Assembly: GCA_019918135.1 (NCBI GenBank)
Contig: WBZZ01000820.1
Coordinates: forward strand, 62,001-126,000
Length of the DNA: 64,000 nucleotides
Reading direction: 5' to 3'
Source: Paulinella micropora
Lineage: Eukaryota; Cercozoa; Imbricatea; Euglyphida; Paulinellidae
Below are positions 42,811-53,429 of the stretch, piece after piece. Both the position numbers and the translations under genes were made by a program. How positions within the stretch are numbered: the stretch's first letter is position 1; each line of letters starts with the position of its first letter. The notes under the pieces were generated by a model that saw only the letters and a program-made list of their open reading frames with translations, did not search any database and was not told where the DNA came from.

Positions 42811-43048
42811 CCGTCCTGGTCCGAACTAAAGCCGGCACAGCCAGAGCCAGGCTAGAAGAAGCTCTGCTGGCCACCGCACGACAGAGGCGTCTCCTGCGCA
42901 GCCCCCGGCCTGTGTCCCCCGGCCAAGCCCCAGCCTCGACCGGCGCTTGGTGCCCCGGCTAAAGCCTCGGCCGAGCCACGGCGCCCAGAGCCGCCAGTGT
43001 CCCGACAGGGGGTTACCCGAGTCCGGCCGGACGCCCCCTGGCTTCTGG

Positions 43049-44645
43049 CTAGGCTGGGGCTGGTCCGGCGCTCGCGAGCGGGAGTTGTCGGTGAGTGTTA
43101 GGGGGGTGCAGACCCTCCGGGCAGTAAAGCCTGCTATACCAACGGTATTGTCGTTCCTCGGTGTAGATATCGTGCTTGGCCTGGACAAGCATCCCCTGTG
43201 GAGCAGCTAGAACGACTAGGGCTTCCCGCGTAACCCCGGCTAAGCAGTGATACGCAGCGGCACCTGCAATATTCAAGAGGCGCACTTGGACCCAGCGCTG
43301 TATTTGTGGGTGCGTAAGGCGCTGCTCCCCAAGAACGAAGGACAGCGACGCTTTGAGCACTGTCGCGGTCAGGCCTTCCGCTGTTTTCAGCAGCGCGACT
43401 TCGGCGGTTTCCCTGCCGTAATTTACCGACACGCGGACCTGTGCCGTCCAGCGGGCCCCGGGGTTGGTGGCCACGTGTGTGCTAAAAACAGGCAGTGTCC
43501 ATTCGAAGCTTCCTCCTGCGCTACGCAGTGGTAACCGGTAGTCGGTGGCTAGCTGCACGGCCTGGTTATCTAGGCCCTGGTCCCCCCTGTCCCAGGCTTG
43601 TTAACTGGAACAAGGGCCGCGAGGTCTGGCTGAGCGCAAACAGGCTTCGTCGGTCCAGGAATGAAACGGCGTGCTGCAGGTGCTGGGCCGGCAAGGGGAA
43701 CAACGACGCCCGCCCTCTGTCCATCGACACTGAATAATATCCGGCCAGGTAACCAAGCAACTCTCGTAGCTTCTGCTGGTTGGTAGGCATGGCACGGATT
43801 TCCTGTAAGGGCTGGCAGTGCTCGACCTCCTGACCAAAACAGGCCACTAATTGGGATTCAATCACCGGCCGAAGCCTGTCAGCGTTGTCCTGGTACGTAG
43901 GGCTATCGGCCGCCCTCAGGCAGGTGTATGCCTTCTTCAAGAAATCGAGGGGCTGCCCCTGCTGTACCAAGGCGGCCAGCGGGTCTCGGGAGAGAGAAGC
44001 CACGAATTTCCCTGTCCACTCAGCAGACCGCTGAGGAAGAGCCAGTGTTTGGGAAGCTGCCTGCCTGAGAAGGCACCAAGCTTTGAATTCCTGCATGGCT
44101 TGGCTAGGAGCGGCGTGCAAGTCGCAGCCCAACCCAACCACGTCAAAGCGAAGGCCCTGAAAGCGGGGCAGCCCGCCCCCTTCCACGAAGAGGCGCTCCA
44201 GCGCACTGTAGCTGCTCAGGTTGGGGAGCAGGCCCTGCCCCCCTACTTCTATCACGATTACTTCAAAGTCGCCGGAGAAGCTTTCCAGGTAGGCTCGGGG
44301 GCTTTGCCACTCGAAGGCCGGCCGGCTGGCAGCGAACAGCTCCAGCCCTGGACGGCCCCGCAGCACGCCGGGTGGTGCAGTGCACTGTGGAACGTGCCAG
44401 GAGTGCTTCGCCTCCCCGTCCCCTCGTGTCTCTTGTAGGCCCCAGCAAGCCCGGGCTAGCGCCGGCACATAGGAACGACCTTCTTCCATGATCCGGGCTA
44501 GCGACGGCACAGAGGAACGACCTTCTCCCATGGTCACCACGATGTGAATCTTGGGTCCGGCAGAGCAGACCTTACAACGCTTCGCTGGTCGCTGATTGGC
44601 GCCAACGGCGTGTACGCCCACGACACGCTTCGGGGTGGAGATCAT
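43049..44645 (-). CDS. F-box-containing protein, about 530 aa
   Basis: Starts at ATG 44,645 (MISTPKRVVGVHAVGANQRP). An early tandem repeat of about 19 residues (EGRSSVPSLARI and EGRSYVPALARA) is followed by an alpha/beta region (EVIVIEVGGQGLLPNLSSYS, then FVEGGGLPRFQGLRFDVVGL) and a helical region with QQKLRELLGYLAGYYSVSMD. Then comes a convincing F-box: LPAQHLQHAVSFLDRRSLFA followed by LSQTSRPLFQL, matching the LP...L..ILSFLD..SL..LS.TSR.L plan. A beta-rich C-terminal domain ends the protein (FEWTLPVFSTHVATNPGARW, then LKASLSFVLGEQRLTHPQIQ). About one break. F-box proteins couple substrates to SCF ubiquitin ligases through Skp1; poxviruses and giant viruses use them to redirect host protein turnover. 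An F-box in the middle rather than at the N-terminus is unusual. Confidence 0.55.
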
Positions 44646-45218
44646 GCGGGCACGCGCCTCCCCGGCTGTTCGTCCCGACTTTGCCTAGCTAGGGCCTCGA
44701 AGCGCACAGCAGGGCCCGGGCAGGCGGCGGAGAGAGGGAGGGCGCAGGCGAGGGAAAGGAGGGGAGAGGAGGAGGAACGCGCTCCCCCCGCCCGCTTTTC
44801 CTCCCCCGGAAGGTAGTGGCGGGGGCAGCGGCAGGTGCAGCGCTAGGCGCGGGGGTGGCGGGCGCGCGCCCGGGGGGGGAAGCTGCGCCCCCCCCCCCGT
44901 CTGCGCACGCGCCCGCCGCCCCGCCCGACCCCCGCCTCCGTGCATGGGAGGGGGTGGCACGCGCCCCCGCGCGTGTGTGCGCCGGCGAGGCAGCCAGAGG
45001 GAGCGACCCCCCTGTCGGTCTCCGGCCACGGCGCACGCCGGCGGCGCCCCCCTCCTCCCCCTCCTGCGCCCCTACGGGAGGGGGCCAGCGCCCCCCGCGG
45101 GGGGGGGGGGGTGGAGAGCGCAGCCACGACGCACGCCGGCCGCAGCCCCCCTCCCCGGGGGCGCCGCTGGGGCACGGGGGGGCTGCTCAACTTCCGACCC
45201 CGCAGTAGCACGGGGGAG
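44646..45218. promoter_or_regulatory. Divergent promoter region, F-box gene / RNR
   Basis: About 570 bp of extremely G+C-rich sequence with A/G-rich (44,720-44,790), C-run and G-run (44,890, 45,105) tracts between the F-box gene (minus, ATG 44,645) and the RNR gene (plus). Open frames here are compositional. It presumably drives both genes; no specific element is recognised. Confidence 0.35.
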
Positions 45219-45290
45219 ATGGCGGACCCCGAGCCCGAGCGACACCCCGAGCCCCAGCGGCGCCCCGAGCCCGCCGGCTCCTGGTCCGAA

Positions 45291-45520
45291 GGAGCGGCGT
45301 CGCCCGAGGGGGCATGGTCCAACGGGCCCAGCCACAAGAAAAGAAAACTCACTTCGTCTGACACGCAGGCGGGGACGACGCCGGCGCGGCCGCCGTGGCC
45401 GCCGGCACGTTGCCAGAAGAAGGAGCGTCGCCAGAGGAGGGGGCGTAGCCCAACGGGGCCGGCCACCAGCCCAAGAAAGCCGCTCTGTCTGGCACGCCGG
45501 CGGGGGACGACGCCGGCGCG
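45291..45520. repeat. Two ~95-bp direct repeats at the 5' end of the RNR gene
   Basis: GGAGCGGCGTCGCCCGAGGG... (from 45,291) and GGAGCGTCGCCAGAGGAGGG... (from 45,422) continue in parallel through CAACGGGCCC/CAACGGGGCC and a final GACGACGCCGGCGCGG, 131 bp apart. They suggest an internally duplicated, disordered N-terminal segment or untranslated leader. Confidence 0.6.
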
Positions 45521-46543
45521 GGCGCCGCGGCGGGCGGCCCGTCCGGGGCCGCGGGGGGCCCCCACCTCCTGGCCAGGACCGATGCCAACTACACCCTCTT
45601 CCCCATCCGGTACCCCGCGGCGTACAAAATGTACAAGCAGCACCTCGCGAGCTTCTGGACGGCGGAGGAGGTGGACCTGAGCGAGGACGCACTGCATTAC
45701 CAGGAGAGGCTGACGCCTAATGAGCGCGGGTACGTGGACATGATCCTGGCCTTCTTTGCCGCCAGCGACGGCATCGTGATGGAGAACCTGTGCTTGCGCT
45801 TCCAGCAAGAGATCCAGGTGCCGGAGATCAGGTGCTTCTACAGCGTCCAGCTGTGCATGGAGGCGATCCACTCCGAGATGTACAGCCTGCTGATCGAGAC
45901 CCTGGTGACCGGCGCGGCGCGCAAGCAGGAGCTGTTCCGCGCCATCGACACGCTTCCGGCGGTGCGCGCCAAGGCCGACTGGGCGCTGGAGTGGATGCGC
46001 AGCGACGCCCCCTTCGCGCAACGCCTGGTCGCCTTTGCGTTCGTCGAGGGGGTCTTCTTCTCCGCTTCCTTCTGCGGCGTGTTCTACTTCAAGAAACGCA
46101 ACCTGCTGCCCGGGCTGGCGGCGTCCAACCTGTGGATCAGCCGGGACGAGGGGCTGCACTGTGACTTTGCGTGCCTGCTGTACACCCAGTACCTGGAACC
46201 CGAGTTCCGGCTACCGGCGGCCACCGTCCACGCCATGGCCCGGAGCGCCCTGGCCGTCGAGACAGAGTTTGTGCGCGCCAGCCTGCCCAGCGAGATCATT
46301 GGGCTCAACGCCGAGCTGCTGCTCGAGTACGTGAAAATGATCACGGACCGGCTGCTCGTGGCCCTGGGCTACGCCAAGCTCTGGCACGCCGAGAACCCCT
46401 TCCCCTGGATGGACATGATCTCGCTGCGGACGTCGGCCAACTTTTTCGAGCGCCGCGAGGCCTCGTACGCGGGCCGGAGCGGGGTCGTGGCCGCGCTGCA
46501 AGGGGTCGACCACCACCGCTTCGACACCAACGTGGACTTTTGA
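45451..46543 (+). CDS. Ribonucleotide reductase small subunit (class I R2)
   Basis: Forms the diiron-tyrosyl radical that lets the large subunit reduce ribonucleotides to deoxyribonucleotides. From Met at 45,629 all metal and radical residues are in place: Asp47 in FFAASDGIVMEN, Glu78/His81/Tyr85 in MEAIHSEMYS, Glu in FVEGVFFSASF, and Glu/His in SRDEGLHCDF. The C-terminus FDTNVDF is the peptide that docks on R1. The frame is open upstream, and ANYTLFPIRYPAAYKMYK before Met45,629 matches the family's N-terminus, so the protein starts earlier; no ATG occurs in this frame back to a stop near 45,450. An ATG at 45,219 (MADPEPERHPEPQRRPEPAG) in another frame could be a first exon. Sequence is of the eukaryotic/giant-virus type, not the shortened herpesvirus type. 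ATTAAA at 46,667-46,672. The core looks whole. The large subunit is not in the window. Confidence 0.95.
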
Positions 46544-46662
46544 ACCCCCTCGGCCGCGCACCGCGCACTGCCCGGCCAGCGAGCGAGCAGGGAGAGCAGG
46601 AGAGAGTGAGCCGGCCGGCAAGAGGAGGCAGGGTGTGTGCGGTGTGCAGACCAAGGACTGAC

Positions 46663-46672
46663 TTTAATTAAA
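46663..46672. terminator. Shared palindromic polyadenylation signal TTTAATTAAA
   Basis: Reads ATTAAA on both strands. It lies 120 bp after the RNR stop (46,543) and 36 bp after the minus-strand LRR-like gene 2 stop (46,708), so a single palindrome can serve two convergent genes. The same palindrome occurs at 50,730-50,739 after the H4-like gene. Confidence 0.6.
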
Positions 46673-46707
46673 ACAGAGAGCGAAAGGGGCTCCCCTCCCG
46701 GGACACA

Positions 46708-49658
46708 CTAGGTCTGCTCCGTCTTTTGTCGCTTGGGTCCTTTCGGCCGGCCACGGCCCTCACTCGGCCGAGGCAGGGCCCGGACACCCGAGGAGGAGCT
46801 CCCACCCTGGGATAAGCTAGGGGCGCCCTGCCGCTTGCTGAAAAGTTGGCTCAGATCTACCAGGGCCAAGCGACTGGATGATTTCCACTCGGTGGATAAC
46901 TTTAGTTCCTCGCAGGGCCCTACCACGACATTCGCACTGTCGACCGGCACCGGGGCCAGAATATCAAGGTCTCGTAGCACCGGGCAGTTTGTTACGTGCA
47001 GCATGAGGAAGGAGCACCCCCGTCCGAGCTCGCGCAGCGCGAGGCGTGTGAGCGACCCGCAGTCCTCGACAGTCAGCAGCAACTCCTGGACACGCGGCAG
47101 GGCTGGTATCGCTAGTTCCCGGAGCTGGGGGCAGCAGGCCAGCGTCAGCCTGAGCCTTAGACAGTGCGGAAGCTTCTCGGGCAGGCCCAAGCGCTGCAGG
47201 GATGTACAGTCCGTGACATAGATGCATAGCTCCCTGAGAGCCCCCGCCAGTCCTGCCGCCTGACCGTCAGCCTCCGGCCGCTGGTAGTCGTCTGAGGGTA
47301 CCACAAACTCCTGCAGGGCATGGCACCGCTCGAAGGTGACCACGAGTGAGCCGCCCGCCCGTTGCAGTGACTGCGCTAGACCCTCTCCCTGTGCCGGGCC
47401 GCCCGCGGGCAGACCGAGGCTCCGTAGCGCAGGGAGGCCGCAGGTCGAGAGGCGGCGGCAGTTGACAAAGGTCAGCTGGACGTTGCGGCCGACAGAGGCC
47501 AGGGCTGCTAGCCCGCACTCGACCAGTACTGGGCACCGCAGGAAAGTGAGCTGGACGTTGCGGCCGACCGAGGCCAGGGCTGCCAGCGCGCACTCGACCA
47601 GTGCTGAGCACCGCAAGAAAGTGAGCTCCAAGTCTCCCTTGACGTCTTCTAACTTGGGTAGCAAGCAGCTAGCTAGGCCGGAGCAAGCGGAGAAGCTCAG
47701 CGAGAGGGAGAGCGGATCTTGTGTGTCCTTGGTGCCCACCGACTTCAGCTCCGGCAGCGCGAATCGCGGTAGCTCCCTGCAGGTGTCAAAGCGTGCTTCT
47801 AGTTGGCGACCCGTGGCTGTTAGCGCGGGCAGGCGGAATTTCCTCAGCTTTGGACACCGAGCAAAGCTAAGATCGAGTGCTTCTGCATGACCAAGGGCTG
47901 GCAGCCGGAAGGACCGCAGCGATTGGCAGCCGACGAAGGAGGCGCTGAGCCCCGGCGCCCGCGGGGCCCGGGGGGCTGTCTGCCTGCGCGGGGCCCGGGG
48001 GCCGTCCGCCCGCGCGGGGCCCGGGGGCCCCGGGGGGCACCGGGGGCCGTCCGCCTGCGCGGGGCCCGCGGGGGCGGAGTTTCATCCATGGCGACGGCCT
48101 GCTCGCCCCAGTCAGGGAACGCACCGCCCGCGTCCGCCCCCATCGCCGCCTTCGCGCTGGGGACCCCGGCCTTCGCTAGCAGGGGCAGGCGGCACCCGCG
48201 CAGCGCCACGCACTGCTCAAACTGCAGCCTGAGCCCCCCTGCTACCTCTGCTAGCAGAGGCAAATCCAGCCACGTCAGTGCCTCCAGGCCACCCGCCTGC
48301 TGCTCGTCACCTACTTGTAGGCTGAGGTCCCGGGCCTGGCGGAGCTGAGCGAAAGTGATCTGCTGCAGGTCGGGACAGTTTTGCAGCACTAGCGAGACGC
48401 GGCCGGCGGCCGATTTGAGTTCTGGCAAGCACAGGAAAGGCAGGCGGGGGCAGTCGGACACTGTCAGGGCCAGCTCGCTGCGCCCTGGCAACAGGGAGAG
48501 GCCGTGGCGGGCGGAGCTGGCTATGTCTATCCGCACCGGTTGCTCCGTGCCCGCGTCCTGCGAAGTGTTGACGGTCAGGAGTTCGTCGCAGTCCTTCACC
48601 GAGAGGCGAAGCTCCTGGGAGCAGGTCCCCGCCCGTGCAAACACCAGCTCGCGCAGCTCGGTGCAGCTCCCGAGCTCTAGGGCGGGTCCCTCTCTTTCAA
48701 TCCAGCCCCGCTCCTTCCTTTCGCGCAGCTCCATCTCGACGAACGACAGCCTCCGTACGCTCGAGAACAAGGGGTGCACAGACGTCGCGTTCGCCTGTAG
48801 GAACTCGGGGAGCGGGGGCGGGAGGGACAGCTTGCCCTCGAGCACTAGGCCCTGGCACACCAGGTGGTGTACACGGACCGAGTCAGAGAAGGGAAAACAG
48901 GATCCCAGGAGCAGGAGCGGCACCCCCGGCTGGCCGCGACCCAGGCCGAGGACGAGCTGGTGCAGGCCGTCGCGGCCGCCGAGCACCAGCCTGACAGCCC
49001 GGCCAAGCGCGTCCCAGTATGACGCCAGAGCACGCCGGTATCGCGCCAGCTCACGCAGGTATCGCGCCAGCTCACGCTGGTATCGCGCCAGCTCTTCCTC
49101 GTCGGACACGGACGGGGGTGACGGGGGTGCGCCTACCTTGGCGTCCGCGAGTGGCGACAGCAGCAAGGGGCGGAACACAAGCGAGCGGTCGACCTCTAGG
49201 TCTTCGGCGGCCCGCTCCCACTGCTCGGCGGTGAGCCGTGGCGGCGCATAGGTTGTGCCCAGGCGTTCGGCCATTTCCTGGACCAGCTGGACCCGGTCGT
49301 CTCGGAAGTCCTGCAAGGCGGCTGCTAGCTCCCGCGGCCCCCCGTCCGGTCCAGCATGCAGGCATCGCCAGTGCAGGTAGCTGAGCAGCAGATCTTTTGC
49401 CTTGCGCAGGGGCAAATCCTGCTGGAGGGCCCCTCGGACTGCCACGGAAGCGTTGACGGTGTCGGTGCGGCTCAGGTATTCTGACCACACTGGTAACGGA
49501 CCGTTTGGGCCTTGGGGCACCTGCTCCACGTTGCCCGCGTGCCTGCGCGCCTGCGCCGCATCCCCACTACCAGGCCTAGGGGGCCGGGGCTGGTTGCAAA
49601 TGCTGCAGGAACGGCAGCCGGGCGCGCTTTTCCTCTCCTGCCCGGCGCCGCCGGACAT
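46708..49658 (-). CDS. L-domain/LRR-like repeat protein 2, about 950 aa
   Basis: Starts at ATG 49,658 (MSGGAGQERKSAPGCRSCSI). The N-terminal domain shares motifs with paralogues 1 and 3: AKDLLLSYLHWRCLHAG, SLVFRPLLLSPLADAK, LHQLVLGLGRGQPGVPLLLL and SCFPFSDSVRVHHLVCQGLV. Repeats of the C..L..L.LP.L type follow (DCPRLPFLCLPELKSAAGRV, LPLLAEVAGGLRLQFEQCVA; later LELTFLRCSALVECALAALA and a near-identical next unit). A Pro/Arg/Gly-rich insert with a ~33-bp DNA repeat (about 47,970-48,075) divides the repeat array. A short Arg-Tyr repeat (LARYQRELARYLRELARYRR) sits in the N-terminal half. The C-terminus is basic (GRPKGPKRQKTEQT). About one break. Confidence 0.7.
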
Positions 49659-49849
49659 CCCCCTGCGGGTTTTAGCCTAGTGTACGCACGCGCGGGCTAG
49701 CCCCGCCTGCCCGGCGCGCGGGAGGGGGTACGGAACAAGGGGCGAGGGAGGAGGGGCGGCGGGCCCGGGGGGCGGCGGGCCGGGAGGCGGGCCGGGGGGT
49801 GCGGGCCACGGGCGGGGAGGGGGGCCGCACCCGCCTCCTCCCCCCCCCG

Positions 49850-50680
49850 GCGCAGCCCGCCGCCCGGGCGGCCGCCGGGGCAGCTGGCACGGGGACACGC
49901 GCACAACACACGTCCCGCCTAACGTACGTGCACCCCCCACGAGAGCCAGAACACCTTTTTCCACTGCGCCCCCTGATCCCCCGTGACAAGAACGCCCCCC
50001 CTGCCTCCCAGGCGGAGCCGACCGACGAACCCGCCGAGGCGCCCTCCTCCGCCGGCAGCCCGCCCGAGCCCGCGCCAGGCGGAGAGGAACCTGAGGGGCC
50101 CGCCCCCGACGACGAAGCAGAAGAGGACCTAGAGAGGCCCGCCCCGGACGAAGCAGAAGAGGACCCAGAGAGGCCCGCCCCCCGCGGCCAGGCGCCCGCC
50201 GCCACGGCGCAGGAGCCGGCCGCGGCCGACGTGGCCAGCGAGGGCAAGAATGGGGGCCGCAAGAGCAAGGCCACGGCCTACAAGAGCAAGCACGGCATAG
50301 CCGTGCGGCACCGCAAGAAGAGCCAGGCCCCCGGCCCGCTGCGCCCGTCCGAGGTGAAGCATTTTTTGCGCCGCAGCGGCATCCGGCGCTGCCAGACGTC
50401 GAGCCTGCGCGCCAACGCGACCAAGCTGTTGGATGAAGTAGTGCACGACCTCACCCGGCGCTGCGTAGCGTACGCCGACTCACAGAACCGCAAGAAGATC
50501 TTGCTGGCCGACGTCAACCGCTCGTACAACCTAGTCGAGGGCCGTTGCCTGGCCGGCCTCGAAGATGCCTTCGCCCGCGGCGCGCCGGCGCACCAGGACA
50601 AGGGCGGCCGCCCCCGGAAACGCGCCGCCGGCCCCACCGGCGCGGACCGCCCCCAGCGCAAGTCGCAGAAGACGGCCTGA
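49850..50680 (+). CDS. Histone H4-like protein with long acidic N-terminal extension
   Basis: The C-terminal half aligns with histone H4. The tail-end AVRHRKKS matches AKRHRKV; HFLRRSGIRRC matches RLARRGGVKRI; TKLLDEVVHDLTRRCVAYAD matches the alpha-2 region; RKKILLADVNRSYNLV matches RKTVTAMDVVYALK. The histone-fold order alpha1-L1-alpha2-L2-alpha3 is complete, with one small gap and one insertion relative to H4. Ahead of it is a Lys-rich tail (GGRKSKATAYKSKHG) and an acidic Pro/Glu region with a 2.5-copy repeat (PAPDDEAEEDLERPAPDEAE). A basic tail follows the fold (RKRAAGPTG...QRKSQKTA). No in-frame ATG is seen upstream, so the first exon is probably spliced in; the start given is approximate. 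ATTAAA at 50,734-50,739. Pairs naturally with the H3-like gene at 54.5 kb. Confidence 0.8.
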   Translation, partial: AQPAARAAAGAAGTGTRAQHTSRLTYVHPPREPEHLFPLRPLIPRDKNAPPASQAEPTDEPAEAPSSAGSPPEPAPGGEEPEGPAPDDEAEEDLERPAPDEAEEDPERPAPRGQAPAATAQEPAAADVASEGKNGGRKSKATAYKSKHGIAVRHRKKSQAPGPLRPSEVKHFLRRSGIRRCQTSSLRANATKLLDEVVHDLTRRCVAYADSQNRKKILLADVNRSYNLVEGRCLAGLEDAFARGAPAHQDKGGRPRKRAAGPTGADRPQRKSQKTA

Positions 50681-50861
50681 GGGGAGCCCACGTTTCTGCT
50701 TTTTCCTGCCTCAGTGCCGGCACCAGTACTTTAATTAAAACTGCCGGAAAAAACTTGGATATCACTTGTATGGTCGGGGTCATTCCATCTCTTGATCCTC
50801 CAGCAGCTTGCTTTTGTCCGTGGTGGTATCCGAGACGACTGGGTAGGACACGCGGATCGTC

Positions 50862-51803
50862 ATGGTCAGGTCTGGTCTGGTAGTGGATGAAGTACGCATA
50901 AGCCACAATCACAACGGCGACCTCCTCACGCGCCAAAATATCTCGGCCATGGGGAGGGCCTTTCCCCACATCAGGGCGCTCAACCTCAGCTCACACCCCC
51001 GCGTCACGATAGGAGTAATCCATCGCTTGGCTGAGCTGCGAAACCTGCAGAAGCTTGACCTCACAAACGTTAGGTTCAATGTCTCTGCGCTCGCGCTCCT
51101 ACAACCGCAGCGCCTGCAGTGGCTAGCACTCTCCCGGGTCACGGACGAGAAACTGCAGTACTTGAGAGACCTGTCTTCTCTGCAGGAGCTACGCCTCGCT
51201 TGTTGTTTCCAGCTCATCGGGAATCAAATGCTACCGCCGATGCCTAGCCTGCAGAGACTTGACCTCCGCTCGTGTGGCAGGCTCACCCACGATACACTTT
51301 TGCAGGGGTTGGACTCGCTACGAGAGCTGGACCTTAGTAACTGTACCAGCCTGCAGAGGCTAGAAAACCTACCACCACTGTCCAACCTGGAAACACTTAT
51401 CCTGAACAACTGTACGGCGCTCCCAGACGATTCACTGTAACACTTAGCTGGGCTGAACGGGCTGCGGACACTGGACCTCAGCTTCTGTGCGCAGTTCGGT
51501 GATGGTTCACTGCAATACCTGGCGGGTCTGGGCAGCCTGAGGGAACTCCGCCTCAGCTTTTGTACGCAGCTCACGGACGCTGCGCTGCGCCACTGCCGGG
51601 GTCTGCGCAGCCTGCAGACACTGTACCTCAAACAGTGTACGCAGCTCACTGACGCCGCGCTGCGGCACTGCTGGGATCTGCCCGAGCTGCGGGAACTCCA
51701 GATCCAGGGCTGTAGCCGGTTCAGTGACGCAGCTATACAGCAGCTACATGACTGGCGGCGCGATCACAACCTACCCATACTCCGCGTAGTGCCTGATTAC
51801 TAA
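50862..51803 (+). CDS. Cysteine-containing LRR protein (AMN1/FBXL type), about 310 aa
   Basis: ATG 50,862 (MVRSGLVVDEVRISHNHNGD). At least ten leucine-rich repeats of the cysteine-containing class follow: LSSHPRVTIGVIHRLAELRN, LRLACCFQLIGNQMLPPMPS, LDLRSCGRLTHDTLLQGLDS, LDLSNCTSLQRLENLPPLSN, LRLSFCTQLTDAALRHCRGL and LYLKQCTQLTDAALRHCWDL. This is the repeat type of F-box/LRR substrate receptors and yeast Amn1, unlike the other three LRR-like proteins here. No F-box is seen N-terminal of the repeats. It ends ILRVVPDY at 51,803. About one break. Likely a protein-interaction module, perhaps a partner of SCF ligases. Confidence 0.7.
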
Positions 51804-52233
51804 GAGGTGCCCCCGTCGGCCCAAATTAACAAGAAGCAAGCTGAAGAGGAACGCTGGTTGGTATTTCCGCCAACCAGGGAGGACAGGCAGTGAGCTGGCG
51901 GTACGGGGCCTGGTGCTGAGCGGTGGCCATCACGTCGGCAGGACAATTCTGGCTCCGGGGGTGCGCGGCGCACCGCGGGCGGGGCGGAAAAAGCGGCTTA
52001 CAATAAACACCGGTTTGGATACAAGCGAGGGTGGGTGGAGTGCTACGACCGGGACAGCTGCCGTACGGTACCGCCACCCCCAGCAGGTGGTCTGGCCCAG
52101 ACGGGGCTCGTCCCGCTGGCCAATCGCGGCCCCGGGACCCACACGGGCGGTCTTGGTTTTTAATAATTACACGAACGCGGGTGCCCCTACGGCCGGGGTG
52201 GGGAAACAGCCGAGCGGGGTGGGGGGGCCTAGT
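51804..52233. other. Intergenic stretch between convergent genes
   Basis: About 430 bp of mixed composition, less G+C-rich than its neighbours, with open frames only by chance. A minus-strand ATTAAA (TTTAAT at 52,159-52,164) lies 70 bp beyond the end of the coiled-coil gene at 52,234. The AAATTAACAAG phrase near 51,822 could serve the plus-strand LRR gene. An AATAAA is also present near 52,000 on the plus strand. Confidence 0.35.
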
Positions 52234-53253
52234 TTAGTTCAGCCGGCGGGACTTGAGGGGGCGTTCGAGGCGGCCCAGCGAGAGCCACTGCTGCTGCTGC
52301 TGGGGGGCCGGTTCGGGCGCAAAGTACTTGTCCAGGGGCTCGCTGGCTTGGTACACCTCGGGTACGGGGGTGCTCGGCCGCGCCACGGGCGTCGGGGGCG
52401 CGGGGGCGGCCTTGCGGGCCAGGACGTCGGGGCGCGCCAGGGGTGTGCCGGCCGCCGCGCGCGTCCCCGCGGCGGTGGGCAGCCGCAGCACGGCGGCGGC
52501 GTGCTCCCGCACCGTCTGCAGCTGGGCCTTGAGTGGTTGGGGCGCCGCGGGGACGGCGTCCTCGGCGGCGGAGCGGATCACGAGGCGGTAGTCGCTCTCC
52601 CAGTTCCCGAGCGCCAGGCGCCGCCCGGACGCGGCGGCCGCCGTCGCGGCCGTGAGGTAGCCACTGTCGCAGCACGCCCGCAGCAGGTCCGCCAGCTCGT
52701 CCGACACCTGGCCGCGCGACCCGTCGCCGAGCAGACGATCGAGGTCTTCGCTCATGTGGCGCTGCTGCGCCGCGCTGTTGAACACGCCCAGGTAGCGCAG
52801 CAGGGCCTCCTTCAGCCCCTGCGACTTGCTGGCCCGGAAGTGCTCGTTCTGGGCCTGCAGGTGCTGGTTTTCTTCGTACAGGGTGTCCACCAGCTCCTGC
52901 ATGGTCGCGCACACCTCGCGCTGCACGGCGGGGTCCGCGATCTTCTGGATGCTGCGCGAGGCATTCTGCACGATCTCGCCGACCACGACGCCCGCCTCCG
53001 GCGTCGTCGTCGCGGCAGGCCGCGGCGCTGCCTCGTCGGCCGCCGGCGCCGGGGGAGCCGCGGCGGCGCCCTCGGCCGTCGTCGTCGTTGTCGGCGCCGG
53101 CGTCGGGGCGGCCGCGCTAGGGCGCTCCGGGGGCGCCGCCGCGCCCCCCTCGGCCGCGGGCAGCGCCGCCGCCGACGGCGCCGCCACCTCGGCCGCCGAG
53201 GCGCGCACGCCTAGCAGGGTAGGCGCTACTGCTGCTGCTGGCTGGGAGTACAT
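52234..53253 (-). CDS. Coiled-coil protein with Ala/Pro-rich N-terminus, 339 aa; scaffold-like
   Basis: ATG 53,253 (MYSQPAAAVAPTLLGVRASA). Residues 1-90 are Ala/Pro/Thr-rich and disordered. Residues about 90-160 are helical with a coiled-coil core (VCATMQELVDTLYEENQHLQ, AQNEHFRASKSQGLKEALLR). The next region is helical (MSEDLDRLLGDGSRGQVSDE, then LADLLRACCDSGYLTAATAA), and the tail is Pro-rich, ending QQQQQWLSLGRLERPLKSRR-type basic sequence. ATTAAA on the minus strand at 52,159-52,164. The frame looks whole. Its place directly after a possible protease-like gene, the helical core and the conserved-looking short C-terminus recall herpesvirus/HK97-type scaffold proteins, but this is inference from layout only. 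Confidence 0.6.
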   Translation of the reverse strand: MYSQPAAAVAPTLLGVRASAAEVAAPSAAALPAAEGGAAAPPERPSAAAPTPAPTTTTTAEGAAAAPPAPAADEAAPRPAATTTPEAGVVVGEIVQNASRSIQKIADPAVQREVCATMQELVDTLYEENQHLQAQNEHFRASKSQGLKEALLRYLGVFNSAAQQRHMSEDLDRLLGDGSRGQVSDELADLLRACCDSGYLTAATAAAASGRRLALGNWESDYRLVIRSAAEDAVPAAPQPLKAQLQTVREHAAAVLRLPTAAGTRAAAGTPLARPDVLARKAAPAPPTPVARPSTPVPEVYQASEPLDKYFAPEPAPQQQQQWLSLGRLERPLKSRRLN

Positions 53254-53429
53254 GGCACGTACGTGGCTCGCTCGGCCCAGCCGGAGGTGTGTGGTTTGTT
53301 GCCACAGACGCAGAAATGCCGCGCGAGGTATCCCGCGCCACAGCCCCGGGGTTCCGGGGCCCCGGGTAAGCGACGGGAAGGGAGAGGAGGGGCCGGAGGC
53401 TGGCCCGCGCCAGCGTGGCGGCCCGCGCC

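Noticed and set aside
45629-46543. Herpesvirus-type RNR small subunit (UL40-like)
   Set aside because: Sequence keeps the FWTAEEVDLSED-type start and the SDGIV, MEAIHSEMYS and VEGVFF motifs in the eukaryote/giant-virus form; herpesvirus R2 is more diverged.
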